DNA of 64,000 nt. It comes from Shewanella carassii. Its GTDB lineage: Bacteria > Pseudomonadota > Gammaproteobacteria > Enterobacterales > Shewanellaceae. A program made the position numbers and the translations under genes. The stretch lies in NCBI RefSeq assembly GCF_002777975.1, contig NZ_NGVS01000004.1, positions 62,001-126,000 of the forward strand, given 5' to 3'. Of this stretch, positions 49,498 through 59,700 are shown one piece after another. Within the stretch, counting starts at the first letter, position 1. Each line of letters starts with the position of its first letter. The notes beneath the pieces were generated by a model. The model saw nothing but the letters and a program-made list of their open reading frames with translations. It was not told where the DNA came from and did not search any database.

Positions 49498-49897
49498 CTG
49501 ACACTCTCCATTTCTGTTGCTGATGCCAGTTCATCCAGCTGCCCTAAAGGCAGATACCCAGGTTGTAACATAAGCTGCAATATAAGCGGCAACAGATCAC
49601 AGGGGATTAGGGATAAATAGGTATCAGATATCCATTTTTACAGCACAAAAAACCAAAACAACCAAGTTATATCAATTTAAAAACAAATCAACAACAAGTC
49701 ATTCCGGACTCATTTGCGAGTAAGAGCCTTAAAACAAAAGCAGGATTTTCAGTCCCAGATGATTGTATCGAGTGGCAGGCACTGGTAATCTGCTTCACCT
49801 GTTACTGAAATAACAGCCTGACGCTCAGTATTGTGGAAGTTTGCAACCATAGCAGACAGGCGAGAAAGGAAGCCCAAGGGCCCAGTCCCAGCTGATT
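49498..49897. other. Divergent control region upstream of pfaR
   Basis: A 400-bp gap between the lipoprotein gene and pfaR. It is AT-rich around 49600-49720 and probably holds the promoters for both directions. A 14-base direct repeat is present at 49751 and 49884. No gene or RNA is visible. Confidence 0.55.
49751..49897 (+). repeat. Direct repeat pair upstream of pfaR
   Basis: AGTCCCAGATGATT (49751-49764) and AGTCCCAGCTGATT (49884-49897) agree at 13 of 14 bases. The second ends directly before the pfaR ATG. They could be operator sites for PfaR itself or another regulator; this is an inference from position only. Confidence 0.5.
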
Positions 49898-50683
49898 ATG
49901 AAGCAAACTCAAACCGGAAAACGGCGCCATCGCAATGCCACCACCACCCCGGAAATGCGCCGCTTTATCCAGGAGTCGGAGCTCAATGTCAGCCAACTGG
50001 CACGGTTACTGAATATCAGTGAAGCAACCGTTCGCAAGTGGCGTAAACGCGAGTCGACCCAGGATCAATCCCATACCCCGCATCATCTGAATACTACCCT
50101 GAGCGATATTCAGGAATATGTGGTTGTCGGACTGCGTTGGCAGCTCAAGCTGCCATTGGACAGGCTGTTGCAAGTCACCCAAGAGTTTATCAATCCCCAT
50201 GTTTCGCGCTCCGGGCTGGCCCGCTGTCTGAAACGCCACGGCGCGTCCCGGCTCGACAATATTGATGCTGCGCACTCGCTGCCGCCGAAACACTTCAATA
50301 AGCTGCCGGTCTACAGCGGCAGCAAGATGCAAACCTACACCCTCAACAGCCAAACGCTCGCCGATGCGTTGATGCTGCCCAGTACCGATGAACACACTGT
50401 GGTTCAGGTCGAAGCCATGAGTATTCCCATTGGCCAACAGACCCATTCGGTACTCATAGGGATGGATCCCGTCAGCGGCTGGGTCTATGTCGACATCTAT
50501 CAGGATGACGACACCCACGCCGCCGACCGCTACATAGCCTACGTCCTCAAGCGTGCCCCGTTTGCACTGCGCCGCTTGCTGGTACGCAACTATCATATTT
50601 TCCAATCCAGGTTTCCCGCTGCCGCCAAGGCAGGGCGCAAACCCAGGCCGCAACTTGCAGCCACCAATGGAGATGCTCAATGA
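49898..50683 (+). CDS. pfaR: PUFA synthase regulator PfaR (transposase-derived)
   Basis: A 261-residue protein encoded directly before pfaA, where PfaR, a positive regulator of the pfa genes, is found in Shewanella and Photobacterium. The N-terminus holds two helix-turn-helix units (about 31-50, VSQLARLLNISEATVRKW, and 83-114). The following part resembles an IS481-type DDE transposase core (VLIGMDPVSGWVYVDIY). The first catalytic Asp is replaced by Glu172, the second by Arg230 (LLVRNYHIF for LxDNGxxF), and the region of the third acidic residue is missing. It should bind DNA but not transpose. It overlaps pfaA by 4 bp. Confidence 0.87.
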   Translation: MKQTQTGKRRHRNATTTPEMRRFIQESELNVSQLARLLNISEATVRKWRKRESTQDQSHTPHHLNTTLSDIQEYVVVGLRWQLKLPLDRLLQVTQEFINPHVSRSGLARCLKRHGASRLDNIDAAHSLPPKHFNKLPVYSGSKMQTYTLNSQTLADALMLPSTDEHTVVQVEAMSIPIGQQTHSVLIGMDPVSGWVYVDIYQDDDTHAADRYIAYVLKRAPFALRRLLVRNYHIFQSRFPAAAKAGRKPRPQLAATNGDAQ

Positions 50684-53600
50684 GCCAAGCACAAGCCTCT
50701 CAGATAGACAAACGCCTCAACAAAAGGCTGAAAGACACGCCGATTGCCATAGTCGGCATGGCGAGCCTGTTTGCCGGCAGCCGTTATCTGAACCAGTTTT
50801 GGGATCTGATCTGCGACAAGATAGATGCCATCACCCAAGTGCCCGCCGACCGCTGGCAAGTGGCCGACTATTTTGACCCCGACAAGAAAGCCGCCGACAA
50901 GAGTTACTGCAAGCGCGGCGGCTTTATCCCGGAAGTGGATTTCAACCCCATGGAGTTTGGTCTGCCGCCTAATATCCTCGAACTGACCGACACCTCGCAG
51001 CTGCTGTCGCTGGTGGTAGCCAAAGAGGTGTTGGAGGATGCAGGTATCCATGAAGGCTCGGACTATGACCGCGACCGCATCGGTATCACCTTGGGGATTG
51101 GCGGTGGCCAGAAGATCAGCCAAAGCCTCAATGCCAGGCTGCAATACCCTGTGCTGAAAAAGGTGTTTCGCGAGAGTGGCGTCAGTGAGCAGGACAGCGA
51201 AATGCTGATCCGCAAATTCCAGGACCAATATATACACTGGGAGGAAAACTCCTTCCCGGGGTCACTCGGCAATGTTATCGCCGGTCGGATTGCCAACCGT
51301 TTCGATCTCGGCGGCATGAACTGTGTGGTCGACGCCGCCTGTGCCGGCTCTCTGGCGGCAATGCGAATGGCGCTCACCGAGCTGACCGAAGGCCGCAGCG
51401 ATATGATGCTCACCGGAGGCGTCTGCACCGACAACTCCGCCTATATGTACATGAGCTTCTCCAAGACCCCGGCCTTTACCAGCGACGAGCAGATAAAGCC
51501 GTTCGACGCCGACTCCCGCGGCATGATGATAGGCGAAGGCATAGGCATGGTGGCGCTGAAACGCCTGGATGATGCCGAACGCGACGGTGACCGCATCTAT
51601 GCGGTGATCAAAGGGGTTGGCGCCTCCAGCGATGGCAAGTTCAAGAGCATTTACGCGCCGCGCCCCGAAGGCCAGGCCAAGGCGCTGCGGCGGGCCTACG
51701 ATGATGCCGGGTTCCCGCCCCATACTCTGGGCCTGATGGAAGCCCACGGCACAGGTACGGCCGCCGGTGATGTGGCCGAATTCAGCGGCCTCAACGCCGT
51801 AATGAGTCAGGATAATCCTGAGCTGCAGCACATTGCGCTGGGTTCAATCAAGTCCCAGGTGGGCCATACCAAGTCGACCGCCGGCACCGCCGGGGTGATC
51901 AAGGCGGCATTGGCACTGCATCACAAGGTGTTGCCGCCCACCATCAATGTAAAGCAGCCCAATCCCAAGATGGCAGTGGAGCAATCGCCCTTCTATCTCA
52001 ACACTCAAACCCGCCCCTGGATGCCAAGAACCGACGGTACACCGAGGCGCGCCGCCGTCAGCTCCTTTGGCTTTGGTGGCACCAACTTCCACCTGGTATT
52101 GGAAGAGCACAGCCCCGAATTACCCAAGCAACCCGCTCGCCTGAGACGCACGCCTTTGCCGCTGCTGTTTTGCGCTCCGGACAAACCGGCGCTAGTTCAA
52201 GAGATAACCGCTCTGCTCAAGACGCTGGAGTCAGATGCCCATGACGACCTTGAAACCCTGTGCGCGCCCTATCGCCTCGGCAGCCAGACACAGGTACAAG
52301 GCCCCAGGCTGGGACTCCTTGCCTGCGACACCATAGAGCTGCAGCAAAAGCTGCTACAGGCCTTGAACAAGCTGCAAAGCACGGCTGAAGAACAGCCGCA
52401 AACCCGTTGGCAACATCAGGGAGTCGAGTACCGCAGTGGGCCTTTGACTGAGGCCAAGACCGCCGCCCTGTTTGCCGGTCAAGGCAGTCAGTATCTCCAG
52501 ATGGGCTCTGGGCTAACCCAGCTCTATCCCGAGCTTCGCGCCGAATTTGCCGCCGCCGACCGTGAGTTTTCCCGCCAGGGCATAGCCGACAAGTACGGCA
52601 TGGGCCCCTTGTCGGCGCGGGTGTTCCCGATAGCCAAATTCTCGCCCCAGGCCAACAAAGAGGATGAACTGGCACTGGCCAATACCCGCTTTGCCCAAAG
52701 CGCCATTGGCGCCCTCGGCATGGGGCAGTTTACTCTGTTTTGCCAGGCCGGATTCCAGGCGGATATGCTGGCCGGTCACAGCTTTGGTGAGCTGTCGGCG
52801 CTACGCGCCGCTGGTGCCTTGAGCCGTGAGAGCTATTACGCGCTGGCCTTCGCCCGAGGCGATGCCATGGCCAGTGTCCCCGAAGATAAAGATCCGGGCG
52901 CCATGAGCGCCGTTATCCTGCCTTCAGCCGCTGAGCGCAATACGCTCGAGCAACTGTTGCAGACTGAACCCGAGGTGCAGATAGCCAATATCAACAGCCC
53001 GGTTCAGCTTGTGATTGCCGGCGCGAGTGAAGCGGTGGCCCGGCTCAACCTCAAGCTGAACGAGGCAGGTTTGCGCGCCATAGCGCTGCCGGTATCCGGT
53101 GCCTTCCACACTCCGCTGGTGGCCCATGCGCAGCAACCCTTTGCCGAGGCGATTGCCCACCAGGGCTTGAGCGATGCGAAAACGCCTCTGTATGTCAATG
53201 CCACAGGTGACAAGCTGGCACAGGATGCCGAAAGCCTCAGAGCCAACCTGGAGCAGCATATGCTCAAGCAGGTGCGCTTCAGTGAGCAGATAGAGAGCAT
53301 GTACCGGGACGGCGCCAGAATATTTGTCGAGTTTGGCCCGAAAAACACCCTGGCCAGGTTGGCACAAGCCACCTTGGGCGATCGCGCTGCCGAATGCCTG
53401 TTCCTGTCGCTGGACAACCCAAGCTGTATCGATTCACTGGCCGCCGACACTGAGCTGAAGCAAGCCCTGCTCAGCCTGGCATTGGCGGGCCTGCCTCTGA
53501 CAGATCCCGATGCCTATCGCGCCGTACAAACCCAGGCCAAACACAAGGCCTCACCGATGACAATCAAGCTCGGTGCCAGTAACTATATCAGCCCGGCGAC

Positions 53601-56600
53601 CGCCCAGAAGATGGCGGCCTCACTCAAAGAGGGCCGGGTCAGTCAACAGACAAAAATAGTCGAGAAAGTCGTGGAAAAAATCGTCGAGATCCCAGTAGCG
53701 GCCGCAAGCCAGAACCCGAGTCAACCGAGCCAAGCTACAGCGCCACAAGCTGCAAACGGCCTCCCAGCAAACAGCGGCAGCGGATTACAGCAGTTTTTCA
53801 GCGCCCAGCAACAGTTGGCCGAGCTGCATCAGCAGTTTCTGAATATCCCACTGCAATATGGCAACAGTGTGCAGCAACTGCTCGCCGAGCAAGTAAAACT
53901 GGCGACGGCTGGCAAAGCGATTCCTGACAGCCTCAATCAGACCCTGGCCATGTTCCACCAGCACCAGGCCGAGACTTTAAAGATCCACAACGACTTTATT
54001 CAGTCGCAAAATCTCGGCGCCCAGCAGTTGTTGCAACAACTTCAGGGCGGCGCTGTGTTACCAAATTCTGTGTTGCCCAATGCTGTTTTGCCCAATATAG
54101 AGCAGGCCCAAGCAGCACCAGTGTCTGTGCCAGTGCCCGCCCAGGCTGCAGCGCCTGTAACTCACGCCGCAGCGCCAGTCAAAGCAGCGAGCACGCCCCA
54201 GCAACCAAGCCAAGTGCTACAGAGTCGGCCTCAAGCTCCAGCCCCAGCAGTAGCCGTAACCACAGCCAAGCCAAGCACAGGTGTCGAAGAGCTGATGTTA
54301 CAAGTGGTGGCCGACAAAACCGGCTACCCCACAGAAATGCTCGAGCTGGGGATGGATATGGAAGCCGATCTTGGTATCGATTCCATCAAACGGGTGGAGA
54401 TCTTGGGCACAGTACAAGATGAATTGCCTGAGCTGCCGCCGCTGGACGCCGCAACCTTGAGTGAATGCCGCACTCTGGGACAGATCGTCGATTATCTGCA
54501 GCAAAGCGCCGGTGTGGATTCCAGTGTGCAACCCGAGCCAATTCAGCCAAGCCCAGCCCTGTCAAACACAGCTAGTGATGTGACGGCACTGATGCTGCAG
54601 GTGGTGGCCGACAAGACAGGCTATCCCACAGAGATGCTGGAGCTGGGGATGGATATGGAAGCCGATCTCGGTATCGATTCCATCAAGCGGGTGGAAATTC
54701 TCGGCACAGTGCAGGATGCCTTGCCTGAGCTGCCACAGTTGGACGCCGCCACCCTAAGCGAATGCCGCACCCTGGGGCAGATTGTCGACTATCTGCAGCA
54801 AAGCGCCGGAGTGAACACCAGTGTTCAGCCACCCCGGGCTCAATCAAATGCAGCTCAATCAAACACTGCTCATGCAAATCAGAATGATGTCACGGCACTG
54901 ATGCTGCAAGTGGTGGCCGACAAGACCGGCTACCCGGCCGAAATGCTCGAGCTGGGGATGGATATGGAAGCCGATCTTGGTATCGATTCCATCAAACGGG
55001 TGGAGATCTTGGGCACAGTACAAGATGAATTGCCTGAGCTGCCGCCGCTGGACGCCGCAACCTTGAGTGAATGCCGCACTCTGGGACAGATCGTCGATTA
55101 TCTGCAGCAAAGCGCCGGTGTGGATTCCAGTGTGCAACCCGAGCCAATTCAGCCAAGCCCAGCCCTGTCAAACACAGCTAGTGATGTGACGGCACTGATG
55201 CTGCAGGTGGTGGCCGACAAGACAGGCTATCCCACAGAGATGCTGGAGCTGGGGATGGATATGGAAGCCGATCTCGGTATCGATTCCATCAAGCGGGTGG
55301 AAATTCTCGGCACAGTGCAGGATGCCTTGCCTGAGCTGCCACAGTTGGACGCCGCCACCCTAAGCGAATGCCGCACCCTGGGGCAGATTGTCGACTATCT
55401 GCAGCAAAGCGCCGGAGTGAACACCAGTGTTCAGCCACCCCGGGCTCAATCAAATGCAGCTCAATCAAACACTGCTCATGCAAATCAGAATGATGTCACG
55501 GCACTGATGCTGCAAGTGGTGGCCGACAAGACCGGCTACCCGGCCGAAATGCTCGAGCTGGGGATGGATATGGAAGCCGATCTTGGTATCGATTCCATCA
55601 AACGGGTGGAGATCTTGGGCACAGTACAAGATGAATTGCCTGAGCTGCCGCCGCTGGACGCCGCAACTCTAAGTGAATGCCGCACCCTGGGGCAAATTGT
55701 CGACTATCTGCAGCAAAGCGCCGGAGTGAATTCAAGCGTTCAGCCAAGCCCGATTCAATCAAACACAGCTAGTGATGTGACGGCACTGATGCTGCAAGTG
55801 GTGGCTGAGAAGACCGGCTACCCGGCCGAAATGCTCGAGCTGGGGATGGATATGGAGGCCGATCTTGGTATCGATTCCATCAAGCGGGTGGAGATCTTGG
55901 GCACAGTACAAGATGAATTGCCTGAGCTGCCGCCGCTGGACGCCGCAACTCTAAGTGAATGCCGCACCCTGGGGCAAATTGTCGACTATCTGCAGCAAAG
56001 CGCCGGAGTGAATTCAAGCGTTCAGCCAAGCCCGATTCAATCAAACACAGCTAGTGATGTGACGGCACTGATGCTGCAAGTGGTGGCTGAGAAGACCGGC
56101 TACCCGGCCGAAATGCTCGAGCTGGGGATGGATATGGAGGCCGATCTTGGTATCGATTCCATCAAGCGGGTGGAAATTCTCGGCACAGTGCAGGACCAAT
56201 TGCCTGAGCTGCCGCCTCTGGATGCCGCCACCTTAAGCGAATGCCGCACCCTGGGGCAGATAGTCGATTATCTGCAGCAAAGCGCCGGAGTGGATTCAAG
56301 CGCGCAGCCTGAGCCAGTTTCAAATCAGAGTGATATCACGGCAATCATGCTGCAGGTAGTGGCTGAGAAGACCGGCTACCCGGCCGAAATGCTTGAGCTG
56401 GGGATGGATATGGAGGCCGATCTTGGTATCGATTCCATCAAGCGGGTGGAAATTCTCGGCACAGTGCAGGACCAATTGCCTGAGCTGCCGCCTCTGGATG
56501 CCGCCACCTTAAGCGAATGCCGCACCCTGGGGCAGATAGTCGATTATCTGCAGCAAAGCGCCGGAGTGGATTCAAGCGCGCAGCCTGAGCCAGTTTCAAA

Positions 56601-59600
56601 TCAGAGTGATATCACGGCAATCATGCTGCAGGTAGTGGCTGAGAAGACCGGCTACCCGGCCGAAATGCTTGAGCTGGGGATGGATATGGAGGCCGATCTT
56701 GGTATCGATTCCATCAAGCGGGTGGAAATTCTCGGCACAGTGCAGGACCAATTGCCTGAGCTGCCGCCTCTGGATGCCGCCACCTTAAGCGAATGCCGCA
56801 CCCTGGGGCAGATAGTCGATTATCTGCAGCAAAGCGCCGGAGTGGATTCAAGCGCGCAGCCTGAGCCAGTTTCAAATCAGAGTGATATCACGGCAATCAT
56901 GCTGCAGGTAGTGGCTGAGAAGACCGGCTACCCGGCCGAAATGCTTGAGCTGGGGATGGATATGGAGGCCGATCTCGGTATCGATTCCATCAAGCGGGTG
57001 GAAATTCTCGGCACAGTGCAGGACCAATTGCCAGAGCTGCCACAGCTGGACGCCGCAAGCTTAAGCGAATGCCGCACCCTGGGGCAGATCATAGATTGTT
57101 TTGCCGGTTCAAACGCTGAGCATGCCGCCGAGCCGCTAACCCAAACCGATGAGACGCCAAACACTCAGCCGAGTGTGGCCTTGCCGCCCCATTCGGGAGT
57201 CAGCCTAAAAAAGCTGCCGGCGGCAGATAGATTCTCAGGCGCAAGCGCCGAGGCTCTGTTTGCCGCGAACAGCTGTGCGCTGCTGCTCGATGACGGCCAC
57301 AACGCCGGAGTCCTGGCCAAGAAACTGACCGACAGTGGCATCAGTGTCACTCTGGTGCGCCCGGCGGCAACCGATTCGCAATCGGCGCTGGATAGCAAGC
57401 TGCCAATCCTGACTCTGACCAGCAATGATGATGCCGGAGTCAAGGCGCTCATCGCCGGGCTCAAACAGCAAGTGGCCATCTATATCCATCTGCAGCCACA
57501 ACTGCCGCGGGAACAACTCGAGGAGTTGATGCCGCTCAGCATCACGGCCAAGACTCAGGTACAACTGAGCTTCCTGTTCGCCAAGCATTTGAGCCCAACC
57601 TGGCAAGCGCCGACAAAAGGCCGCCGCGCCTTTATCACTGTGGCGCGCATGGATGGTCAGCTGGGTTTCAGCGGTCAGCCCTGTGAATTGAATCAGAGCG
57701 CCCTGTTTGGCTTAACCAAGACCCTGGCGCAGGAATGGCCTCAGGTGCATTGCCGCGCGTTGGATCTTGCTCCTGAGCTTGATGCCTCGGCGCTGGCCTC
57801 GCAAGTCATGGATGCGCTCTACAGCCCGAGTCAGGATCCGTTGGAGTGGGGCAAAAGCGCCGCCGGTAGAGTGACCCTGGTAGCGACTTCGGCCGATGAC
57901 CAGAATGCTGCCGATACAAGCCTGGCGCCATGCAGACTCGATAGTTCAGATAAAATACTGGTGACCGGGGGCGCAAAAGGCGTCACCCTGGACTGTGCCC
58001 TGGCGCTGGCCCACCAAAGTGGCAGTCACTTTATTCTCGCCGGTCGCAGCAAGGCCTTGGCATTGGAAGCCTTTCCCGATTGGGCCAAGGGGCTTGAGAG
58101 CGGTCAGCTAAAAGCAGCCGCAATCACTGCGCTAATGGCCAGGGGGCAAAAGCCCTCGCCCAAGGAAGTGGAAGCCCTGATAAAACCTCTGGTCAACGCG
58201 CTTGAGATTCACGCAGCGCTCAAGCGCTTTGAGGCCATAGGTGCCAGCGCCGAATACCTGAGCCTGGATGTCAGTAACCCGGATGTGGTCGCATCCACAC
58301 TGGCGCCCATTCAAGCATTGGCGCCTATCAGCGGGCTGATTCACGGCGCCGGGGTGTTGGCCGATAAACACATCGCCGACAAGACCCTCGCCGAACTCGA
58401 ATTGGTTACAGGCACCAAGGTTGGCGGCCTCTCCGCCTTGCTCAGTACCTTGGCGCCAAACAAAAAGGCCGCCAAGCACTTAAAACTGTTGGCGCTGTTT
58501 TCCTCCGCCGCCGGTTTCTACGGCAACACAGGCCAGAGCGACTACGCCATGGCCAATGAAATTCTCAATAAAACCGCTCATCGGCTGCATCATGAGCTGC
58601 CAACCACCCGAGTGATCAGTTTCAACTGGGGCCCCTGGGATGGCGGCATGGTCAACGCGGCGCTGAAACAGATGTTTGAGTCCCGCGGCGTCTATGTGAT
58701 CCCAAGAGAAGCCGGTGCCAAGCTGTTTGCCGAGGCGATTCTGGCCCGCTCGGAGCCGCAGCTGTTGATTGGCTCCAGCATGCAAGGCCCGGGGGGTAAA
58801 CAAGGCCTGAACCACACAGATGCGCCAGAGGCCCAAGCTAGCCCGCAAACCCTGAGTCGCAGCATCAAGCGCCAGGAGCTGGCGCTGCTGGAAGATCACT
58901 GCATTGGCGGCAATCCGGTATGGCCGACTGTCTGCGCGCTCCAGTGGATGCTGCAAAGTGCCCAGAGCCTCTTTGGCGGCGATTGGCGCGCCGTGGACTA
59001 TAAGCTGCTCAAAGGCGTGGTGTTTGACAGTGATGAAAAGCGATTGCAGCTCAACCTGACTCTGGGAACCGATGGCGAGCTGCAGGCGAGCATCAGCTGT
59101 GATGAGCGGCCTCAGTACCAGGCGACCCTGCTGCCGTTAATACAGCAGCCGTTAATACAGCAGCCCGCCAGTCAGCCACTGACACATGTTTCTATGCCCG
59201 AAACAGGTGAAAGTGGGCCCGAGATCGGCGAAGGTGAGCTCCAAGTGCGTCAAGGCAGTGAGCTTTATCACAGCGGCGCCCTGTTCCATGGCCCGCAGCT
59301 GCAGGCCATTACTGAGGTGCTGCAGTTTGACGATCAAGGGCTTAGCTGCCGATACCGGCTACCGGAAGCCGCATCGAGCGAAGATCGCGCCCTGATCCAG
59401 CAAGACGCACTGCTGCAGGCCATGTTGATCTGGGCCCGGCTCAAATACGATGCCGCCAGCCTGCCCTCTTCCCTGGCGGCGCTCTGGCAAAACGCCCTAC
59501 TACCTGAAAATGACACCGGCCTTATTCGCCTGCAGGTGACCAAGCACTCCAGCCGTCAGCTCAGCGCCGATCTGGCCCTGTTCAACGCCGAGGGCCAGCT

Positions 59601-59700
59601 GCAAACCGGGCTGGAAAATGCCAAGGTCACCATTAGCAAGGGGCTCAACGCCGCCTTTGAACCGGCCAAAGCCGCCACAGCTAATAGAGAAAGGCCTTGA
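50680..59700 (+). CDS. pfaA: PUFA synthase subunit PfaA with ten ACP domains
   Basis: A 3006-residue multidomain synthase for long-chain polyunsaturated fatty acids. Order: ketosynthase (about 20-480) with Cys221 in DAACAGSL; malonyl-CoA acyltransferase (about 590-900) with Ser701 in GHSFGELS; a linker; ten tandem acyl carrier domains (about 1200-2142), each with LGIDSIKR whose Ser accepts phosphopantetheine; ketoreductase (about 2420-2680) with TGGAKGVT; and a C-terminal dehydratase-like domain (from about 2725). The usual number of ACPs in marine bacteria is five or six. ATG at 50680 has GGAGATG upstream and overlaps pfaR; the 3' end overlaps pfaB. Confidence 0.97.
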   Translation: MSQAQASQIDKRLNKRLKDTPIAIVGMASLFAGSRYLNQFWDLICDKIDAITQVPADRWQVADYFDPDKKAADKSYCKRGGFIPEVDFNPMEFGLPPNILELTDTSQLLSLVVAKEVLEDAGIHEGSDYDRDRIGITLGIGGGQKISQSLNARLQYPVLKKVFRESGVSEQDSEMLIRKFQDQYIHWEENSFPGSLGNVIAGRIANRFDLGGMNCVVDAACAGSLAAMRMALTELTEGRSDMMLTGGVCTDNSAYMYMSFSKTPAFTSDEQIKPFDADSRGMMIGEGIGMVALKRLDDAERDGDRIYAVIKGVGASSDGKFKSIYAPRPEGQAKALRRAYDDAGFPPHTLGLMEAHGTGTAAGDVAEFSGLNAVMSQDNPELQHIALGSIKSQVGHTKSTAGTAGVIKAALALHHKVLPPTINVKQPNPKMAVEQSPFYLNTQTRPWMPRTDGTPRRAAVSSFGFGGTNFHLVLEEHSPELPKQPARLRRTPLPLLFCAPDKPALVQEITALLKTLESDAHDDLETLCAPYRLGSQTQVQGPRLGLLACDTIELQQKLLQALNKLQSTAEEQPQTRWQHQGVEYRSGPLTEAKTAALFAGQGSQYLQMGSGLTQLYPELRAEFAAADREFSRQGIADKYGMGPLSARVFPIAKFSPQANKEDELALANTRFAQSAIGALGMGQFTLFCQAGFQADMLAGHSFGELSALRAAGALSRESYYALAFARGDAMASVPEDKDPGAMSAVILPSAAERNTLEQLLQTEPEVQIANINSPVQLVIAGASEAVARLNLKLNEAGLRAIALPVSGAFHTPLVAHAQQPFAEAIAHQGLSDAKTPLYVNATGDKLAQDAESLRANLEQHMLKQVRFSEQIESMYRDGARIFVEFGPKNTLARLAQATLGDRAAECLFLSLDNPSCIDSLAADTELKQALLSLALAGLPLTDPDAYRAVQTQAKHKASPMTIKLGASNYISPATAQKMAASLKEGRVSQQTKIVEKVVEKIVEIPVAAASQNPSQPSQATAPQAANGLPANSGSGLQQFFSAQQQLAELHQQFLNIPLQYGNSVQQLLAEQVKLATAGKAIPDSLNQTLAMFHQHQAETLKIHNDFIQSQNLGAQQLLQQLQGGAVLPNSVLPNAVLPNIEQAQAAPVSVPVPAQAAAPVTHAAAPVKAASTPQQPSQVLQSRPQAPAPAVAVTTAKPSTGVEELMLQVVADKTGYPTEMLELGMDMEADLGIDSIKRVEILGTVQDELPELPPLDAATLSECRTLGQIVDYLQQSAGVDSSVQPEPIQPSPALSNTASDVTALMLQVVADKTGYPTEMLELGMDMEADLGIDSIKRVEILGTVQDALPELPQLDAATLSECRTLGQIVDYLQQSAGVNTSVQPPRAQSNAAQSNTAHANQNDVTALMLQVVADKTGYPAEMLELGMDMEADLGIDSIKRVEILGTVQDELPELPPLDAATLSECRTLGQIVDYLQQSAGVDSSVQPEPIQPSPALSNTASDVTALMLQVVADKTGYPTEMLELGMDMEADLGIDSIKRVEILGTVQDALPELPQLDAATLSECRTLGQIVDYLQQSAGVNTSVQPPRAQSNAAQSNTAHANQNDVTALMLQVVADKTGYPAEMLELGMDMEADLGIDSIKRVEILGTVQDELPELPPLDAATLSECRTLGQIVDYLQQSAGVNSSVQPSPIQSNTASDVTALMLQVVAEKTGYPAEMLELGMDMEADLGIDSIKRVEILGTVQDELPELPPLDAATLSECRTLGQIVDYLQQSAGVNSSVQPSPIQSNTASDVTALMLQVVAEKTGYPAEMLELGMDMEADLGIDSIKRVEILGTVQDQLPELPPLDAATLSECRTLGQIVDYLQQSAGVDSSAQPEPVSNQSDITAIMLQVVAEKTGYPAEMLELGMDMEADLGIDSIKRVEILGTVQDQLPELPPLDAATLSECRTLGQIVDYLQQSAGVDSSAQPEPVSNQSDITAIMLQVVAEKTGYPAEMLELGMDMEADLGIDSIKRVEILGTVQDQLPELPPLDAATLSECRTLGQIVDYLQQSAGVDSSAQPEPVSNQSDITAIMLQVVAEKTGYPAEMLELGMDMEADLGIDSIKRVEILGTVQDQLPELPQLDAASLSECRTLGQIIDCFAGSNAEHAAEPLTQTDETPNTQPSVALPPHSGVSLKKLPAADRFSGASAEALFAANSCALLLDDGHNAGVLAKKLTDSGISVTLVRPAATDSQSALDSKLPILTLTSNDDAGVKALIAGLKQQVAIYIHLQPQLPREQLEELMPLSITAKTQVQLSFLFAKHLSPTWQAPTKGRRAFITVARMDGQLGFSGQPCELNQSALFGLTKTLAQEWPQVHCRALDLAPELDASALASQVMDALYSPSQDPLEWGKSAAGRVTLVATSADDQNAADTSLAPCRLDSSDKILVTGGAKGVTLDCALALAHQSGSHFILAGRSKALALEAFPDWAKGLESGQLKAAAITALMARGQKPSPKEVEALIKPLVNALEIHAALKRFEAIGASAEYLSLDVSNPDVVASTLAPIQALAPISGLIHGAGVLADKHIADKTLAELELVTGTKVGGLSALLSTLAPNKKAAKHLKLLALFSSAAGFYGNTGQSDYAMANEILNKTAHRLHHELPTTRVISFNWGPWDGGMVNAALKQMFESRGVYVIPREAGAKLFAEAILARSEPQLLIGSSMQGPGGKQGLNHTDAPEAQASPQTLSRSIKRQELALLEDHCIGGNPVWPTVCALQWMLQSAQSLFGGDWRAVDYKLLKGVVFDSDEKRLQLNLTLGTDGELQASISCDERPQYQATLLPLIQQPLIQQPASQPLTHVSMPETGESGPEIGEGELQVRQGSELYHSGALFHGPQLQAITEVLQFDDQGLSCRYRLPEAASSEDRALIQQDALLQAMLIWARLKYDAASLPSSLAALWQNALLPENDTGLIRLQVTKHSSRQLSADLALFNAEGQLQTGLENAKVTISKGLNAAFEPAKAATANRERP
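54283..57104 (+). repeat. Ten tandem ACP-coding repeats in pfaA
   Basis: The motif encoding the pantetheine Ser recurs at 54379, 54676, 54985, 55282, 55591, 55873, 56155, 56431, 56707 and 56983. Spacings are 297, 309, 297, 309, 282, 282, 276, 276 and 276 bp. Units 1-2 and 3-4 form a 606-bp doublet repeat, units 5-7 a 282-bp series, and units 7-10 a 276-bp series. Within each series linkers are virtually identical, which points to recent unequal exchange. All spacings are multiples of three. Confidence 0.97.

Noticed and set aside
54298..55483. Repeated - strand open frames with identical short proteins across the ACP region
   Set aside because: They are mirror images of the repeated pfaA codons, with no ribosome sites, and recur only because the gene repeats.
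54283..57104. Tandem repeats taken as a possible CRISPR array
   Set aside because: Units are about 280-300 bp, coding and contiguous, without short repeats and unique spacers.
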